DNA of 64,000 bases from Granulosicoccus antarcticus IMCC3135 (GTDB lineage Bacteria > Pseudomonadota > Gammaproteobacteria > Granulosicoccales > Granulosicoccaceae): contig NZ_CP018632.1 in NCBI RefSeq assembly GCF_002215215.1, forward strand, positions 6,072,501 to 6,136,500, written 5' to 3'. Shown here piece by piece: positions 16,947 through 25,828 of this stretch (within the stretch, counting starts at the first letter, position 1; each line of letters begins with the position of its first letter). The notes below the pieces were generated by a model, which was not told where the DNA came from, did not search any database, and saw only the letters and a list, made by a program, of their open reading frames with translations. A program made the translations under genes and the position numbers.

Positions 16947-17639
16947 TCATTTATGCTCCCCGGTGAAAAAATCAGGAAATTCGCAAGCAATCTGATCAAT
17001 GGACTTGAGGATGCCTTGCAAGTGTTTTCGCATCTGTTCAATGGCATCCAGGGGCTGGCCCTTCGCAATGGCAGACACGATATCTGCATGCTGGCTGACC
17101 AGACGCTCCATGTGAAAATCGTTGAATGAAAGAAAACGCACTCGATCCATTTGCGTCTTCACGTCTTCAATGACACGCCAGGCGTAAGGTTTGCCTGCAG
17201 CTTCCGCCAGTGTCCGGTGGAATTCGTCATCCAGCTTCATGAATTGCACCGGTGGCTGCTTCAGCAGTTTTTTCTGTGCTGCCAGCAAGGCCTTTAGCTC
17301 TTTGATGACAGAACTCTCGGCAGACTCAGCCACGACTCTGACGATATCAGCCTCAATCGCTTCGCGCACAAAGCGCGCATCCAGCACCGCTGGCACCGAT
17401 ATACGCCTGACAAAGGTGCCTCGCTGTGGGCGGACGTCCAGCAGGTCTTCTGCCTGCAATCGCATGAAAGCCTCGCGAATAGGCTGACGGCTGATGTCCC
17501 ATGTTTTTGCCAGCTCGATATCGGACAGGCGCTGACCAGGCAGCATATCTGCTCTGATGATTGCTTCCTTGAGCATCTGGTAGACCTGCGGACTCAAGGC
17601 ACTACCCGGATCGATCTCTCCTGTCAGAACGGCAGCCAT
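16947..17639 (-). CDS. GntR-family (FadR/FCD) transcriptional regulator, likely uxu regulator
   Basis: 230 residues. The winged helix lies at about 15-80 (LSDIELAKTWDISRQPIREAFMRL, then QRGTFVRRI). The all-helical FCD ligand-binding domain (about 90-220) has DDEFHRTLAEAAG and QHADIVSAIAKG, which carry the metal/ligand-binding Asp/His residues. It is transcribed divergently from the mannonate dehydratase gene with 137 nt between start codons, the usual layout for a local repressor of hexuronate catabolism. The ligand (mannonate, fructuronate or similar) is inferred from that neighbour. Confidence 0.9.
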   Translation of the reverse strand: MAAVLTGEIDPGSALSPQVYQMLKEAIIRADMLPGQRLSDIELAKTWDISRQPIREAFMRLQAEDLLDVRPQRGTFVRRISVPAVLDARFVREAIEADIVRVVAESAESSVIKELKALLAAQKKLLKQPPVQFMKLDDEFHRTLAEAAGKPYAWRVIEDVKTQMDRVRFLSFNDFHMERLVSQHADIVSAIAKGQPLDAIEQMRKHLQGILKSIDQIACEFPDFFTGEHK

Positions 17640-17664
17640 GCGGCGTTATCCAGTTGCGTAGGAT

Positions 17665-17686
17665 ACTAATATATTACTATACTAGT
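17665..17686. promoter_or_regulatory. Possible operator between GntR gene and uxuA
   Basis: An AT-rich interrupted palindrome with outer ACTA/TAGT arms and an inner AATATATT sits in the divergent promoter region, about 25 nt upstream of the regulator start codon and 90 nt before uxuA. Position and symmetry suit binding of the dimeric GntR regulator. It could equally be only promoter -10 sequence. Confidence 0.35.
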
Positions 17687-17776
17687 TTCGCACGCAAGCC
17701 TTTTTTGGCGGTTTGGTTCCCCAGGGCGCAATATGGTCCTGTCAGCTTTCATTCAACAACGCATGGACATACGAAC

Positions 17777-18994
17777 ATGAAGCACACATGGCGATGGTTT
17801 GGTCCCAAGGATCTGGTTAGCATTGATGATGTCTGCCAGGCAGGGGCAAAGGGAATAGTCTCCGCCCTTCACCATATCGACAATGGTGAAATCTGGAGTC
17901 CGCAGGAAATCCAGACGCGCCAACAGGCCATTGCAGTACGCAAGGACAATTCAGCCTCGGGGCTGACATGGGATGTCGTGGAGAGCGTACCCGTCTCGGA
18001 AGACATCAAGAAACAGGATGGCCAATGGCACACTCATATCCAGAACTATAACCAGACACTCACCAATCTGGCGGCAGCCGGTATAGAGACGGTCTGTTAC
18101 AACTTCATGCCGATACTGGACTGGACACGCACTGATTTGCGCTGGGAACTACCCAATGGCGGCACCTGCATGCGCTTTGATCTGACTGACTTTGCGCTGT
18201 TTGATATCCACTTGCTAAAACGCCCGGGAGCCGCTGAGGATTACCCTGAACAGATTGTCGAAGCCTGTACACGCAAACATCGCAGCCTGTCTGACGAGCA
18301 ACTGAAGCAGCTGCAAACCTCGATTGTCTGTGGTCTGCCCGGAGCCAATCAGGAACTGACTATTGACGATGTGCGTGCACTGCTTTCACAGTACGATGCC
18401 ATTGATGCCGATCGACTTCGCAAGCATCACCATCAGTTTCTGGAGATGGTCGCCCCGCATGCACAGAGTCTGGGTATGCGCCTTTGCTGCCACCCTGATG
18501 ATCCACCGTTTTCACTGCTGGGTCTGCCTCGCGTGGTGTCTACCGAGGCGGATTATCAGGCCATGCTAGAGGCGGTTGATGTCCATGCCAATGGCGTCAC
18601 TCTATGCAGCGGATCGCTGGGTGCACGTGCCGACAATGACCTGCCTGGAATGATGCGACGCCTGGGTTCACGCGTGCATTTTCTGCATATGCGCAATGTC
18701 ACACGTGACAATGACGACCTGCCCTGCTCTTTCTACGAAGCAGAGCACCTGGCCGGCAGCACCGATATGGTGGCGCTGATTGGTGCAGCCCTTGATGAAG
18801 AGCAGCGCCGCCGCGATGCCGGTCAGAGTGACTGGCAGATCCCGATGCGGCCAGATCATGGTCAGGATATTCTCGATGACCTGGGCCGCCGAACGCAACC
18901 CGGCTATCCGTCCATCGGCAGGCTCAAAGGTCTGGCCGAGCTGCGAGGGGTGGAAACCGCACTGGCCTCCTTGAAACAGACCGTCGTCGCCTGA
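17777..18994 (+). CDS. uxuA: Mannonate dehydratase
   Basis: 405 residues from the ATG at 17777 (MKHTWRWFGPKDLVSIDDV); the frame is open further upstream but homologues begin here. UxuA converts D-mannonate to 2-keto-3-deoxygluconate in glucuronate catabolism, as a metal-dependent TIM barrel. Typical segments are GIVSALHHI, WDVVESVPVSEDIK, VCYNFMPILDWTRTDL, RLCCHPDDPP, VTLCSGSLGAR, VHFLHMRN and MRPDHGQDI, which include the metal-binding Cys/His/Asp residues. The divergent GntR gene probably regulates it. No uxuB, uxaC or kdgK is present in the window. It ends directly against the convergent esterase gene, whose stop codon starts at the next base. Confidence 0.95.
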   Translation: MKHTWRWFGPKDLVSIDDVCQAGAKGIVSALHHIDNGEIWSPQEIQTRQQAIAVRKDNSASGLTWDVVESVPVSEDIKKQDGQWHTHIQNYNQTLTNLAAAGIETVCYNFMPILDWTRTDLRWELPNGGTCMRFDLTDFALFDIHLLKRPGAAEDYPEQIVEACTRKHRSLSDEQLKQLQTSIVCGLPGANQELTIDDVRALLSQYDAIDADRLRKHHHQFLEMVAPHAQSLGMRLCCHPDDPPFSLLGLPRVVSTEADYQAMLEAVDVHANGVTLCSGSLGARADNDLPGMMRRLGSRVHFLHMRNVTRDNDDLPCSFYEAEHLAGSTDMVALIGAALDEEQRRRDAGQSDWQIPMRPDHGQDILDDLGRRTQPGYPSIGRLKGLAELRGVETALASLKQTVVA

Positions 18995-20569
18995 TCAGGA
19001 ATTATCTTGCAAGCAGCTGCGCCGGGCCCGTACTACGGGGTGACGGCGCAGCCATAAAGTCAGGGCCAGCAGCCATGGCAGCACAACACCTGCTCCACTG
19101 CCACTCTCGCCACTGGTCTCAGAGACTTCATCTTCAGCAGGTCTCTGGCCAGCTTCAGTGCCATCAATGCCTCGCCCCGTGTTATTGGCAAAACTGACAG
19201 CATCGCCGATGGCACTTGCCACCTCCTGACGCGAAGCCTCGCTACCCGAAGGACATAGATCGGTGGGCAATAGTGCTCCCGCCAGACAGACATCCAGGGC
19301 ATGCTCGCCTTCGCGAATCAGTTGCAGCTGAGAACTCGCTCCCGAGCCCGCACCGCACTGAACGATTTCCCGCAACGTGTCAGGTTGTTCCACTTCGGCA
19401 TCCAGAGCCAGTAATTGCCTGCCCGCCAAAGCGTCACACAGACGAACGGACTGTCGCGCCTCAACCAGCCCATCCTGCATGCCATGCACCATGAACACAG
19501 GTGGTATATCGATTCCTTCCTGCACGATTCGCAGTGGAAAACTATTTTCCGGGATCGGCGACGCACTCACATCGGCCTCATCGGCACTCACATTCAGCAA
19601 GCGCTCAAGAATGCCCAGACCTTGCTCGTCGGTGTAGAAGCCCTGCTGCGCACGCAGAGCAAAATCCGTGAAATCTGTCGGCGTATAGAACAACACGGCG
19701 CTTGCCACTTCGCTGGACCTGTTAACTGCCAGAGAAGTAGCCAGATGTGCCCCGGCCGATTGCCCAAAGACCACCGGCTTGGGAGAGCTGCCATAGTCGG
19801 TCGCATGAATCTGCACCCAGTCCAGCGCAGCCGCCGCATCATCACTGATCTGTTCGATACTCGCCTCATTACAGGCAGCACTCCCTTCAGAATCTCCCAG
19901 CAGACGATAGAACGGTGCATAAACCACAAACCCTGCGTCAACATAATGCGGGATAGTCATTTCAAGGCCGAAGAAACCAAATCCGCGGCTACTCCAGCTG
20001 CCACCATGCAAGGCGAGCAACGAAGGCCGCTGTTCACCCTCACTCACCGGACTCGGAGCGTAGACTCGCATTTCCAGAGCACACTCCCCCCGCAACGTCT
20101 GCACCGTGCGATAGATCTGCCGTTGCAGATAAGGCTGCTGCACACCCTCCAGCGAACGGGCACCCACATCCAATCGTGTACCCGGTGGAAGAGTCCATAC
20201 CGGCGGTGTATTGATGCCCTGCCCCTCACCCAGTTGGTCAGCATTGAGCAGTAACTCGCAATGACTGGCGAGTGTAGTCGGCTCGAAGGCGACGGGGATT
20301 TCACAGCCAGCATCACTGAAATAGTCTTGATCAAGTTCATCAGGTACGCGGCTGACACAACGCCCCTGCTCCTGCCGATACAGAGGCGTAACCCTCATGT
20401 CTGCCAACAATGGCTCTATCAACGCGCAGGCCAGAGAACTTCTGAAAATATCGCTCAACGATGGCTGGGCTGCCACTGCACTCGTTGTCGATAGCAAGCT
20501 GAGGATCAGCAGCGTGCCATAAGCGGAACATCTAGCGAACGTTCTTTTACTACTGCATTCTGGCTTCAA
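18995..20569 (-). CDS. Secreted alpha/beta-hydrolase esterase with GlyGly-CTERM-like tail
   Basis: 524 residues. Signal peptide to about residue 34 (LLILSLLSTTSAVAA). The alpha/beta-hydrolase fold has an oxyanion-hole HGGSW, nucleophile GQSAG, an acid in MVHGMQDGLVEA and a histidine in GEHALDV, as in the acetyl-esterase/HSL-like group. The C-terminus (about 480-520) has a Gly/Ser/Glu-rich stretch (SGESGSGAG), a hydrophobic helix (VVLPWLLALTLWL) and a basic end (RRHPVVRARRS). This is the tripartite form of GlyGly-CTERM sorting signals that are cleaved by rhombosortase. It is thus probably exported and processed to the cell surface. The start overlaps the end of the M48 protease gene by 20 nt; the pair is likely an operon. 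Confidence 0.85.
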   Translation of the reverse strand: MKPECSSKRTFARCSAYGTLLILSLLSTTSAVAAQPSLSDIFRSSLACALIEPLLADMRVTPLYRQEQGRCVSRVPDELDQDYFSDAGCEIPVAFEPTTLASHCELLLNADQLGEGQGINTPPVWTLPPGTRLDVGARSLEGVQQPYLQRQIYRTVQTLRGECALEMRVYAPSPVSEGEQRPSLLALHGGSWSSRGFGFFGLEMTIPHYVDAGFVVYAPFYRLLGDSEGSAACNEASIEQISDDAAAALDWVQIHATDYGSSPKPVVFGQSAGAHLATSLAVNRSSEVASAVLFYTPTDFTDFALRAQQGFYTDEQGLGILERLLNVSADEADVSASPIPENSFPLRIVQEGIDIPPVFMVHGMQDGLVEARQSVRLCDALAGRQLLALDAEVEQPDTLREIVQCGAGSGASSQLQLIREGEHALDVCLAGALLPTDLCPSGSEASRQEVASAIGDAVSFANNTGRGIDGTEAGQRPAEDEVSETSGESGSGAGVVLPWLLALTLWLRRHPVVRARRSCLQDNS

Positions 20570-22139
20570 GAATGACCACCCTGAGTTGATTTGCCTGTTG
20601 CTGCGTCAAGCGACGCTTCGTATCGATCTGATGCCGCTGTCCGGCAGGGATTACCTGACGAACACTGTGCAGCTGCTGTCGTGACCCCGATCTAGCGCTA
20701 ATACCCAGCTTTACAAAGCCAATATCACGAGATGTCTGGTTGATCAGTTCAATCGCAAATGTACCCCGACTGGTCAGCCCCTGACGCACCAGCAGAGTGG
20801 TCTCGGGACCGACCGGTGGATCCAGTCGCATGAGTGAGGCACGCGCCTTGCTCGCCTCATCTCCTGTTGCCTGAGCGGCCATCGCATAATAACGCTTCGC
20901 CACCGAGAGTTTGCCAGCCCGCTCGGCATACTGCCCCAGACTGAGTTGAGCCGCCGTTGTCGGCAGCAACTTGATACTGTTGGCGTAGTCGGCCTGGGCT
21001 GCCCGTGAGTTTTTCTGCAGCTCGTTGATCTTGCCACGTTGCAGATAGTAGTAATAGAATTTGTCGTTCAGCGAAATAGCCTTGTCGAATGAGCGCTTGG
21101 CACTGGACAGATGACGCTGCGAGAGTGCGATATCACCCATCAGTGAATGGAAATGGGCCTCATTGGGCTCAATACGCATGGCTTCGCGTAGCAGAGCCGA
21201 TGCCTGTTTCGAATTCTTTTTCTGGAAAGCCAGCTGCGCCATATCAAAGTCTTTATAGGCTTTTTCCGTCTTGAACAGACGCGCCATGGCTCGGCGATAT
21301 TCGCTCTGTCCTACCTTGCCACCCTTGCTCAGGCCACTGGCGGTCTTGATATTCTGAGCCACTCGTTTTTCTGACGGCGGATGACTGGCAAACAGCCGCG
21401 ACAGCGAATCACTTCTCTGCCCTTTGGACAAGGCGACGAAAGTTCGCTGTAACTCGACCGCGCCCTGCGGATCATAGCCAGCCTTGGCCATGTAATCCAT
21501 GCCATAACGGTCCGATTCCAGCTCGGCACCCTGACCGTACTGACTGTTGATGATTTGCGCACCCACACTGGAAACCAACTGCACCTGCTGGCCATAGCCT
21601 TCACGTGCCCCCAGGATGGATGCGGTCATGATGCCCACCTGCAAGCCGATTCCACGAGTCTGCCCTTTAGCACCATGCTTGGCGGCTGCATGCACAATTT
21701 CGTGACCCAACACGGCCGCCAGTTCAGATTCGCTCTTCAACCGGACAAGCAGGCCCCGGTTGATGCTGATCTTGCCTCCCGGCAAAGCCCAGGCATTCGG
21801 GGTGGAATCGTTGATGACATGAAACTCATACGCCAGCTTCCGGTCACTATGGGCGGCCAGTCGTTGCCCGACTGACTTTACATAGGCCTCCACGCTCGGA
21901 TCAACGACATAGTCACCACCTTGAGCCTGCCGCTGAGGCAGGTATTCCCGCGCCCCCACCTGCATTTCCCAGTCTTCGGATACCAGCAGAAAATCCTTTT
22001 TGCCTGTCACCGGGTTCTGTACGCAGGCACTGAGCACCAGCATACTGAGCATGCCAGTGGCAGGCAGCATTCTCCATCGCTGCACAACAGCCCGGATACT
22101 GCTGTTCTGAAGATATGTTCGTAGTCCTGAGCAAATCAT
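20550..22139 (-). CDS. M48-family periplasmic metalloprotease with TPR repeats (BepA/YfgC-like), lipoprotein
   Basis: 529 residues. A hydrophobic segment ends in VLSAC at about residue 39, indicating a lipoprotein; the real start may be a later ATG (22070 or 22052). The zinc protease motif is HEIVHAAAKH, with the third ligand in ELESDRYGMDYMAKAGYD. The C-terminal half holds TPR-type repeats (KQASALLREAMRIEPNEAHFH, SAKRSFDKAISLND, AQADYANSIKLLP). BepA-like proteins act in outer-membrane protein quality control and LptD assembly, and this is the likely role. The downstream esterase gene overlaps it. Confidence 0.9.
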   Translation of the reverse strand: MICSGLRTYLQNSSIRAVVQRWRMLPATGMLSMLVLSACVQNPVTGKKDFLLVSEDWEMQVGAREYLPQRQAQGGDYVVDPSVEAYVKSVGQRLAAHSDRKLAYEFHVINDSTPNAWALPGGKISINRGLLVRLKSESELAAVLGHEIVHAAAKHGAKGQTRGIGLQVGIMTASILGAREGYGQQVQLVSSVGAQIINSQYGQGAELESDRYGMDYMAKAGYDPQGAVELQRTFVALSKGQRSDSLSRLFASHPPSEKRVAQNIKTASGLSKGGKVGQSEYRRAMARLFKTEKAYKDFDMAQLAFQKKNSKQASALLREAMRIEPNEAHFHSLMGDIALSQRHLSSAKRSFDKAISLNDKFYYYYLQRGKINELQKNSRAAQADYANSIKLLPTTAAQLSLGQYAERAGKLSVAKRYYAMAAQATGDEASKARASLMRLDPPVGPETTLLVRQGLTSRGTFAIELINQTSRDIGFVKLGISARSGSRQQLHSVRQVIPAGQRHQIDTKRRLTQQQANQLRVVILEARMQ

Positions 22140-22204
22140 GTACTGGAACCCTTTGGCTGTTTACTCGTTGAAAGCGCCTGCACTGCAAACCCTGCAATCG
22201 AGAT

Positions 22205-22756
22205 TTAGTGGTGGTGTCCACCCACCCCATGAGCATGCCCATGGGCACGCTCTTCAGCACTTGACTCACGAACTGAAACGATCTGTATATCAAAGGTCAG
22301 ATCAACCCCTGCCAACGGATGATTGACGTCCACATCAATATTGAATTTTCCCACTTTGATCACGGTGGCTGGACTCGGCCCGTGCTCACCTTGCATGGTA
22401 ATCACCTGACCGGGACGGAACGTTTGCTGTTTGCCTCCGTCTATCTTCTTGCGAGGCAGGCGCTGCTTGCGATCGGGGTAGCGTCTGCCATAGGCCTTTT
22501 CATGGGGTATGGTTATCGAAAAATCATCACCGGCAACCTTGCCAACAAAGGCATCCTGTAATGCCAGCAACACGCCGCGTTCGCCGTGTAAACACAGGAC
22601 GGGCTCGCCTGCTTTGGATGATTCCATCTTTTGCGCTTTGCCGTCATACAGGTCGTAATGAAAACCGATAACCATATTCGGCCCTGCAACAGCACCACTG
22701 TTGCTACCCGTGCCTTCGCTGGCATCTGCTTCTATAGGTGTCTGATCGTCTGGCAT
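22205..22756 (-). CDS. SlyD-like FKBP-type peptidyl-prolyl isomerase
   Basis: 183 residues from the ATG at 22756; a TTG 24 nt further upstream is less likely. FKBP core with inserted chaperone (IF) domain: YDLYDGKAQKMESS, LALQDAFVGKVAGDDFSITIPHEKAYG, QVITMQGEHGPSPATVIKV, and DVDVNHPLAGVDLTFDIQI, which is the SlyD/SlpA signature. The C-terminus is histidine-rich (HGHAHGVGGHHH), a short form of the metal-binding tail of SlyD. A cytoplasmic folding helper with probable nickel or zinc binding. The N-terminal ~30 residues are a low-complexity extension not usual in SlyD. Confidence 0.92.
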   Translation of the reverse strand: MPDDQTPIEADASEGTGSNSGAVAGPNMVIGFHYDLYDGKAQKMESSKAGEPVLCLHGERGVLLALQDAFVGKVAGDDFSITIPHEKAYGRRYPDRKQRLPRKKIDGGKQQTFRPGQVITMQGEHGPSPATVIKVGKFNIDVDVNHPLAGVDLTFDIQIVSVRESSAEERAHGHAHGVGGHHH

Positions 22757-22846
22757 TCTAGTGTCTCTGCTGCTCTTCAAAGTGTCGACAGTGTCATCCT
22801 CGATGCGTCAGTAGAAGGCAGACGCGCGTTGTACACTGGAGTGACC

Positions 22847-23815
22847 ATGATAACCACTACTCCACAGCCGCGGGCAACTCGCAAGCACTTGTCTGATCTG
22901 CCACGTATCATCTCTGCTCTGGCCCTGCTACTCATGCTTGCCAGCTGCACCAACAGCAAATTGCTGGTCACGCCTTTCTATAATAAGCTTGATGACAAGA
23001 TTCTCGCTGAATTCAACAAGCTCGCCGACTTCAACAAAGCCCAGAGCGCTGTTTTTGAACAAGCTGTCGGTACCTTTCATGTCTGGCACAGGCAATCTGA
23101 ACTACCGCAGTATGCCCAGCTGCTACAGGACATTGCCCGCACAATCACAGAGCCCGAGGCCACCACGGACAAGGCAGTCACACAATGGGTGAACACGGCT
23201 GAAACACTCTCGCGCTCTGTACGTGAATGCTATCCGATCAATTTCATGGCCGGCACTGCCAAGACGCTCACTGACAAGCAGATCAATAGCATCGAGAGCT
23301 ATATCCAGAACGAACAACGCGAGGATCGCCAGCGCCATGAATCACTCAGTGCCGAAGAGCGCATGGACAGACGCGTAAAAAATGCCGACAAATGGGCTGA
23401 CCGTATCGACCTGAAACTGACTCAGCAACAACGCGATGCTTTGCGTGACAGCTTCTCCCGGCAAATCAGCCTTCGCAAACAATATCTGGACCTGCTGGAG
23501 ACCTGGAACCAACAATTGTTTGCCATCGCACGCAATCAACAAGACAAGAATTACGAAGCAAAAATCCAGGCGCATATCGCCAAGCGATGGACGTTGCTTG
23601 AAACCAATCATGCGGATGAATCGCGGAGCAACCGCCAGCTGTTTCGAGAGACGGTTCAGGAATTTGTTCACAGCCTGGATGCACAGCAACGCCGCAGTGT
23701 CAGTCGCTGGGTAGGCAAGATGGGATCCACGCTACAGGCGGTGTCGCAAGACAAGCCCTCATTCAGACCAGGCAAAGATGCCAGCGTCGGCTGTCTGGTG
23801 CAAACGGCAAACTGA
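22847..23815 (+). CDS. DUF6279-type lipoprotein
   Basis: 322 residues from ATG 22847 (a GTG two codons earlier is possible). The frame is open much further upstream, but that part overlaps the opposite-strand slyD-like gene. A lipoprotein signal ends in LLMLASC at about residue 33. The mature part is helical and charged, with LLVTPFYNKLDDKI, FNKAQSAVFEQAVGTFHVWHRQSELPQYAQLL and many Arg/Gln/Glu-rich helices. This matches the DUF6279 family of proteobacterial lipoproteins, whose function is unknown. It is monocistronic and converges on the Dus gene. Confidence 0.82.
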   Translation: MITTTPQPRATRKHLSDLPRIISALALLLMLASCTNSKLLVTPFYNKLDDKILAEFNKLADFNKAQSAVFEQAVGTFHVWHRQSELPQYAQLLQDIARTITEPEATTDKAVTQWVNTAETLSRSVRECYPINFMAGTAKTLTDKQINSIESYIQNEQREDRQRHESLSAEERMDRRVKNADKWADRIDLKLTQQQRDALRDSFSRQISLRKQYLDLLETWNQQLFAIARNQQDKNYEAKIQAHIAKRWTLLETNHADESRSNRQLFRETVQEFVHSLDAQQRRSVSRWVGKMGSTLQAVSQDKPSFRPGKDASVGCLVQTAN

Positions 23816-23830
23816 GAGCACCTCCCCTGA

Positions 23831-24856
23831 TCAGGCAAGCCTGTCGGGGGACACCGCTCGTCGATGCTCGGCAAAGGCTGCAACCATGGCATTGACATCG
23901 CGCAGCGTTCGCAATCTGGCGAACAATTCATTGGCTTCCGGATAGGTCCGCTTCAGATACGCCAGCCACTGTTTCGTCCGGTTACCGACATGCCGCGGGC
24001 TCTGACTGTCCGATCGCAGAAACTGCGCCTCCACATGCTGTGATATATCCAGCCATGCCATGGGAGCCAGTGGCGCCTGGCCTGCAGCCGCTGCGCGGAT
24101 ACGCAGCGCCAGATCGGGAGCTGCCAGTGCTCCGCGCCCCAACATCAAATGCCGACAACCGCTGGCCAGACGCGCCCGCACACTGTCATCTACATTCCAG
24201 ATTTCACCATTGATATAGGTCATGTTGTCATCGGGCTGCACGACACTCGCCACCTCAGCCCACCACGCCGGTGGCTTGTAACCGTCAAACTTGGTGCGGG
24301 CATGAATGGCCAGTTCGGTTGCACCCGCTTCACGAACCCCCTGGACTATCTCGGCCAGGGCGTCGCTGTTGTCGTAACCGAGACGAATCTTGGCCGTCAC
24401 CGGTACTTCGGCCGGAACCGCATCCCGCACAGCTCGCACGATACTGGCAACCTTTTGCGGTTCGCGCAACAGAATCGAACCTCCCAGGCTGTTGTTGACC
24501 GTTTTTGCAGGACAACCAAAATTCAGATCGACTCCTGGCGCCCCCAACTCCACCGCCCTGCGGGCGTTGGCCGCCAGACATTGCGCATTACTGCCCAATA
24601 ACTGCGTGTAGACCGGCACACCACTTTCGGTCTGACCGTCGGTCTCCAGCTCCGGACAAAGTCGCAGAAAGACCTTTTCAGGCAGCAGGACCGTGGTTAC
24701 CCGGATGAACTCTGTCACACAGCGGCTGTATCCTCCCAGCCCGGTCAGCAAGCGTCGCATGGGCGCATCGATGACGCCTTCCATGGGTGCAAGCACGATT
24801 TGCCCTATGGGTAGCTGGTCCCTTGTTAAGGGCGAGGCAGAGATCGGATCGAGCAC
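23831..24856 (-). CDS. tRNA-dihydrouridine synthase (DusC-type)
   Basis: 341 residues from a GTG at 24856; a TTG at 24877 is also open. Flavin-dependent reduction of uridine in tRNA. Motifs: VLAPMEGVIDAPMRRLL (FMN-binding start), CVTEFIRV, QLLGSNAQCLAANA, LNFGCPAKTVNNSLGGS with the catalytic cysteine, VTAKIRLGYDNS, HARTKFDGYKPPAWW and LMLGRGALAAPDL. The YKPPAWW motif is typical of DusC, which modifies U16. The C-terminal helical tRNA-binding domain is present. Convergent with the DUF6279 gene, 15 nt apart. Confidence 0.92.
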   Translation of the reverse strand: MLDPISASPLTRDQLPIGQIVLAPMEGVIDAPMRRLLTGLGGYSRCVTEFIRVTTVLLPEKVFLRLCPELETDGQTESGVPVYTQLLGSNAQCLAANARRAVELGAPGVDLNFGCPAKTVNNSLGGSILLREPQKVASIVRAVRDAVPAEVPVTAKIRLGYDNSDALAEIVQGVREAGATELAIHARTKFDGYKPPAWWAEVASVVQPDDNMTYINGEIWNVDDSVRARLASGCRHLMLGRGALAAPDLALRIRAAAAGQAPLAPMAWLDISQHVEAQFLRSDSQSPRHVGNRTKQWLAYLKRTYPEANELFARLRTLRDVNAMVAAFAEHRRAVSPDRLA

Positions 24857-24985
24857 GATAAGTAGAATTATTGTCAAAAACCAGGACAGACATCTTATAC
24901 GGAACGCATTCTCGACGGGTTTTACGACATCACAGGACGCGAAGTAGTAGCATCCCGCGGCTTACCCGCCTAAACTGCCCAGATA

Positions 24986-25828
24986 ATGGATATTGGCCTG
25001 ACACAAGAACTTGTCGTTCTCGAACGCAACCGCAACTCACTGCTGCTGGACGATGGCGCTGGAGGTGTGGTCCCTCTCCCGACCAATGAAGCTGAATTGG
25101 CAGAACCGGGAGAGCTCCTGCGCGTGTTCATTTTCGTCGATGCTCAGGGAAAACCGCTGGCCACCACGAAACAACCACTGGTCGAACGCAATCAATGCGC
25201 CTCTTTGAAGGTGGTGGACATCACCAATGCCGGTGCATTCCTGGACTGGGGTCTGGCCAAGAATCTGCTGCTGCCCTTTGCCGAACAGCGCAGACCTCTG
25301 GAAGTCGGACGCCATGAAAGCGTGCTGGTCTATCTGGACAAGAGCGGACGCCTGGCTGCCAGCAGCCGTCTGGATCATCATATGCCTGAGACCGGTGAAG
25401 ATTTTCAACCTTGGCAGAGCGTTTCTCTCCTGATCTTTCAACGCACCGATCTGGGCTTGAAAGCCGTGATCGACAACCGCGTCCTGGGGCTGCTCTACAA
25501 AGATGAGATCTTTCAGGACGTACGTGTGGGTGACACACATCAAGGCTATATCAAGCGCGTGCGACCCGATGGACGTATTGATCTGACATTGCAGCCACAA
25601 AAAAAGATGCTCCAGCCCAATCTGGCCGATGCGATCATCGAGAATCTGCAAGCTAACAATGGCGTGTGCTTTCTCAGCGACAAAAGCTCACCAGAAGCCA
25701 TCCAATCAGTATTCCAGGTCAGCAAGAAGAATTTCAAGCAGACTTTGAGCACGCTATACAGGGAACGACGCATCACCATCCATCCGGACCGAATAGAGCT
25801 CGTTGAACCTGACACGGGCAATCACTGA
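24986..25828 (+). CDS. CvfB/YitL-family S1-domain RNA-binding protein
   Basis: 280 residues. Three S1-like OB domains, with VVDITNAGAFLDWGLAKNLLLPFAEQ and GLLYKDEIFQDVRVGDTHQGYIKRVRPDGRIDLTLQP clearly visible, are followed by a C-terminal winged-helix part (FQVSKKNFKQTLSTLYRERRITI). This is the CvfB architecture. Staphylococcal CvfB affects virulence gene expression through RNA binding; in proteobacteria the role is unknown. It overlaps by one base with the following GTPase gene (TGATG), so the two are translationally coupled, and both are linked to RNA or the ribosome. Confidence 0.9.
   Translation: MDIGLTQELVVLERNRNSLLLDDGAGGVVPLPTNEAELAEPGELLRVFIFVDAQGKPLATTKQPLVERNQCASLKVVDITNAGAFLDWGLAKNLLLPFAEQRRPLEVGRHESVLVYLDKSGRLAASSRLDHHMPETGEDFQPWQSVSLLIFQRTDLGLKAVIDNRVLGLLYKDEIFQDVRVGDTHQGYIKRVRPDGRIDLTLQPQKKMLQPNLADAIIENLQANNGVCFLSDKSSPEAIQSVFQVSKKNFKQTLSTLYRERRITIHPDRIELVEPDTGNH

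Noticed and set aside
17654-17776. N-terminal extension of mannonate dehydratase
   Set aside because: UxuA proteins start at MxxTWRWFGP; the extension is AT-rich promoter sequence.
22631-22846. N-terminal extension of the DUF6279 lipoprotein
   Set aside because: It overlaps the slyD-like gene on the other strand, and the lipoprotein signal begins only after 22847.
24857-24877. TTGACA as a -35 box or TTG start for the Dus gene
   Set aside because: No matching -10 at normal spacing; the extra residues are not part of the family, so GTG 24856 was preferred, without certainty.
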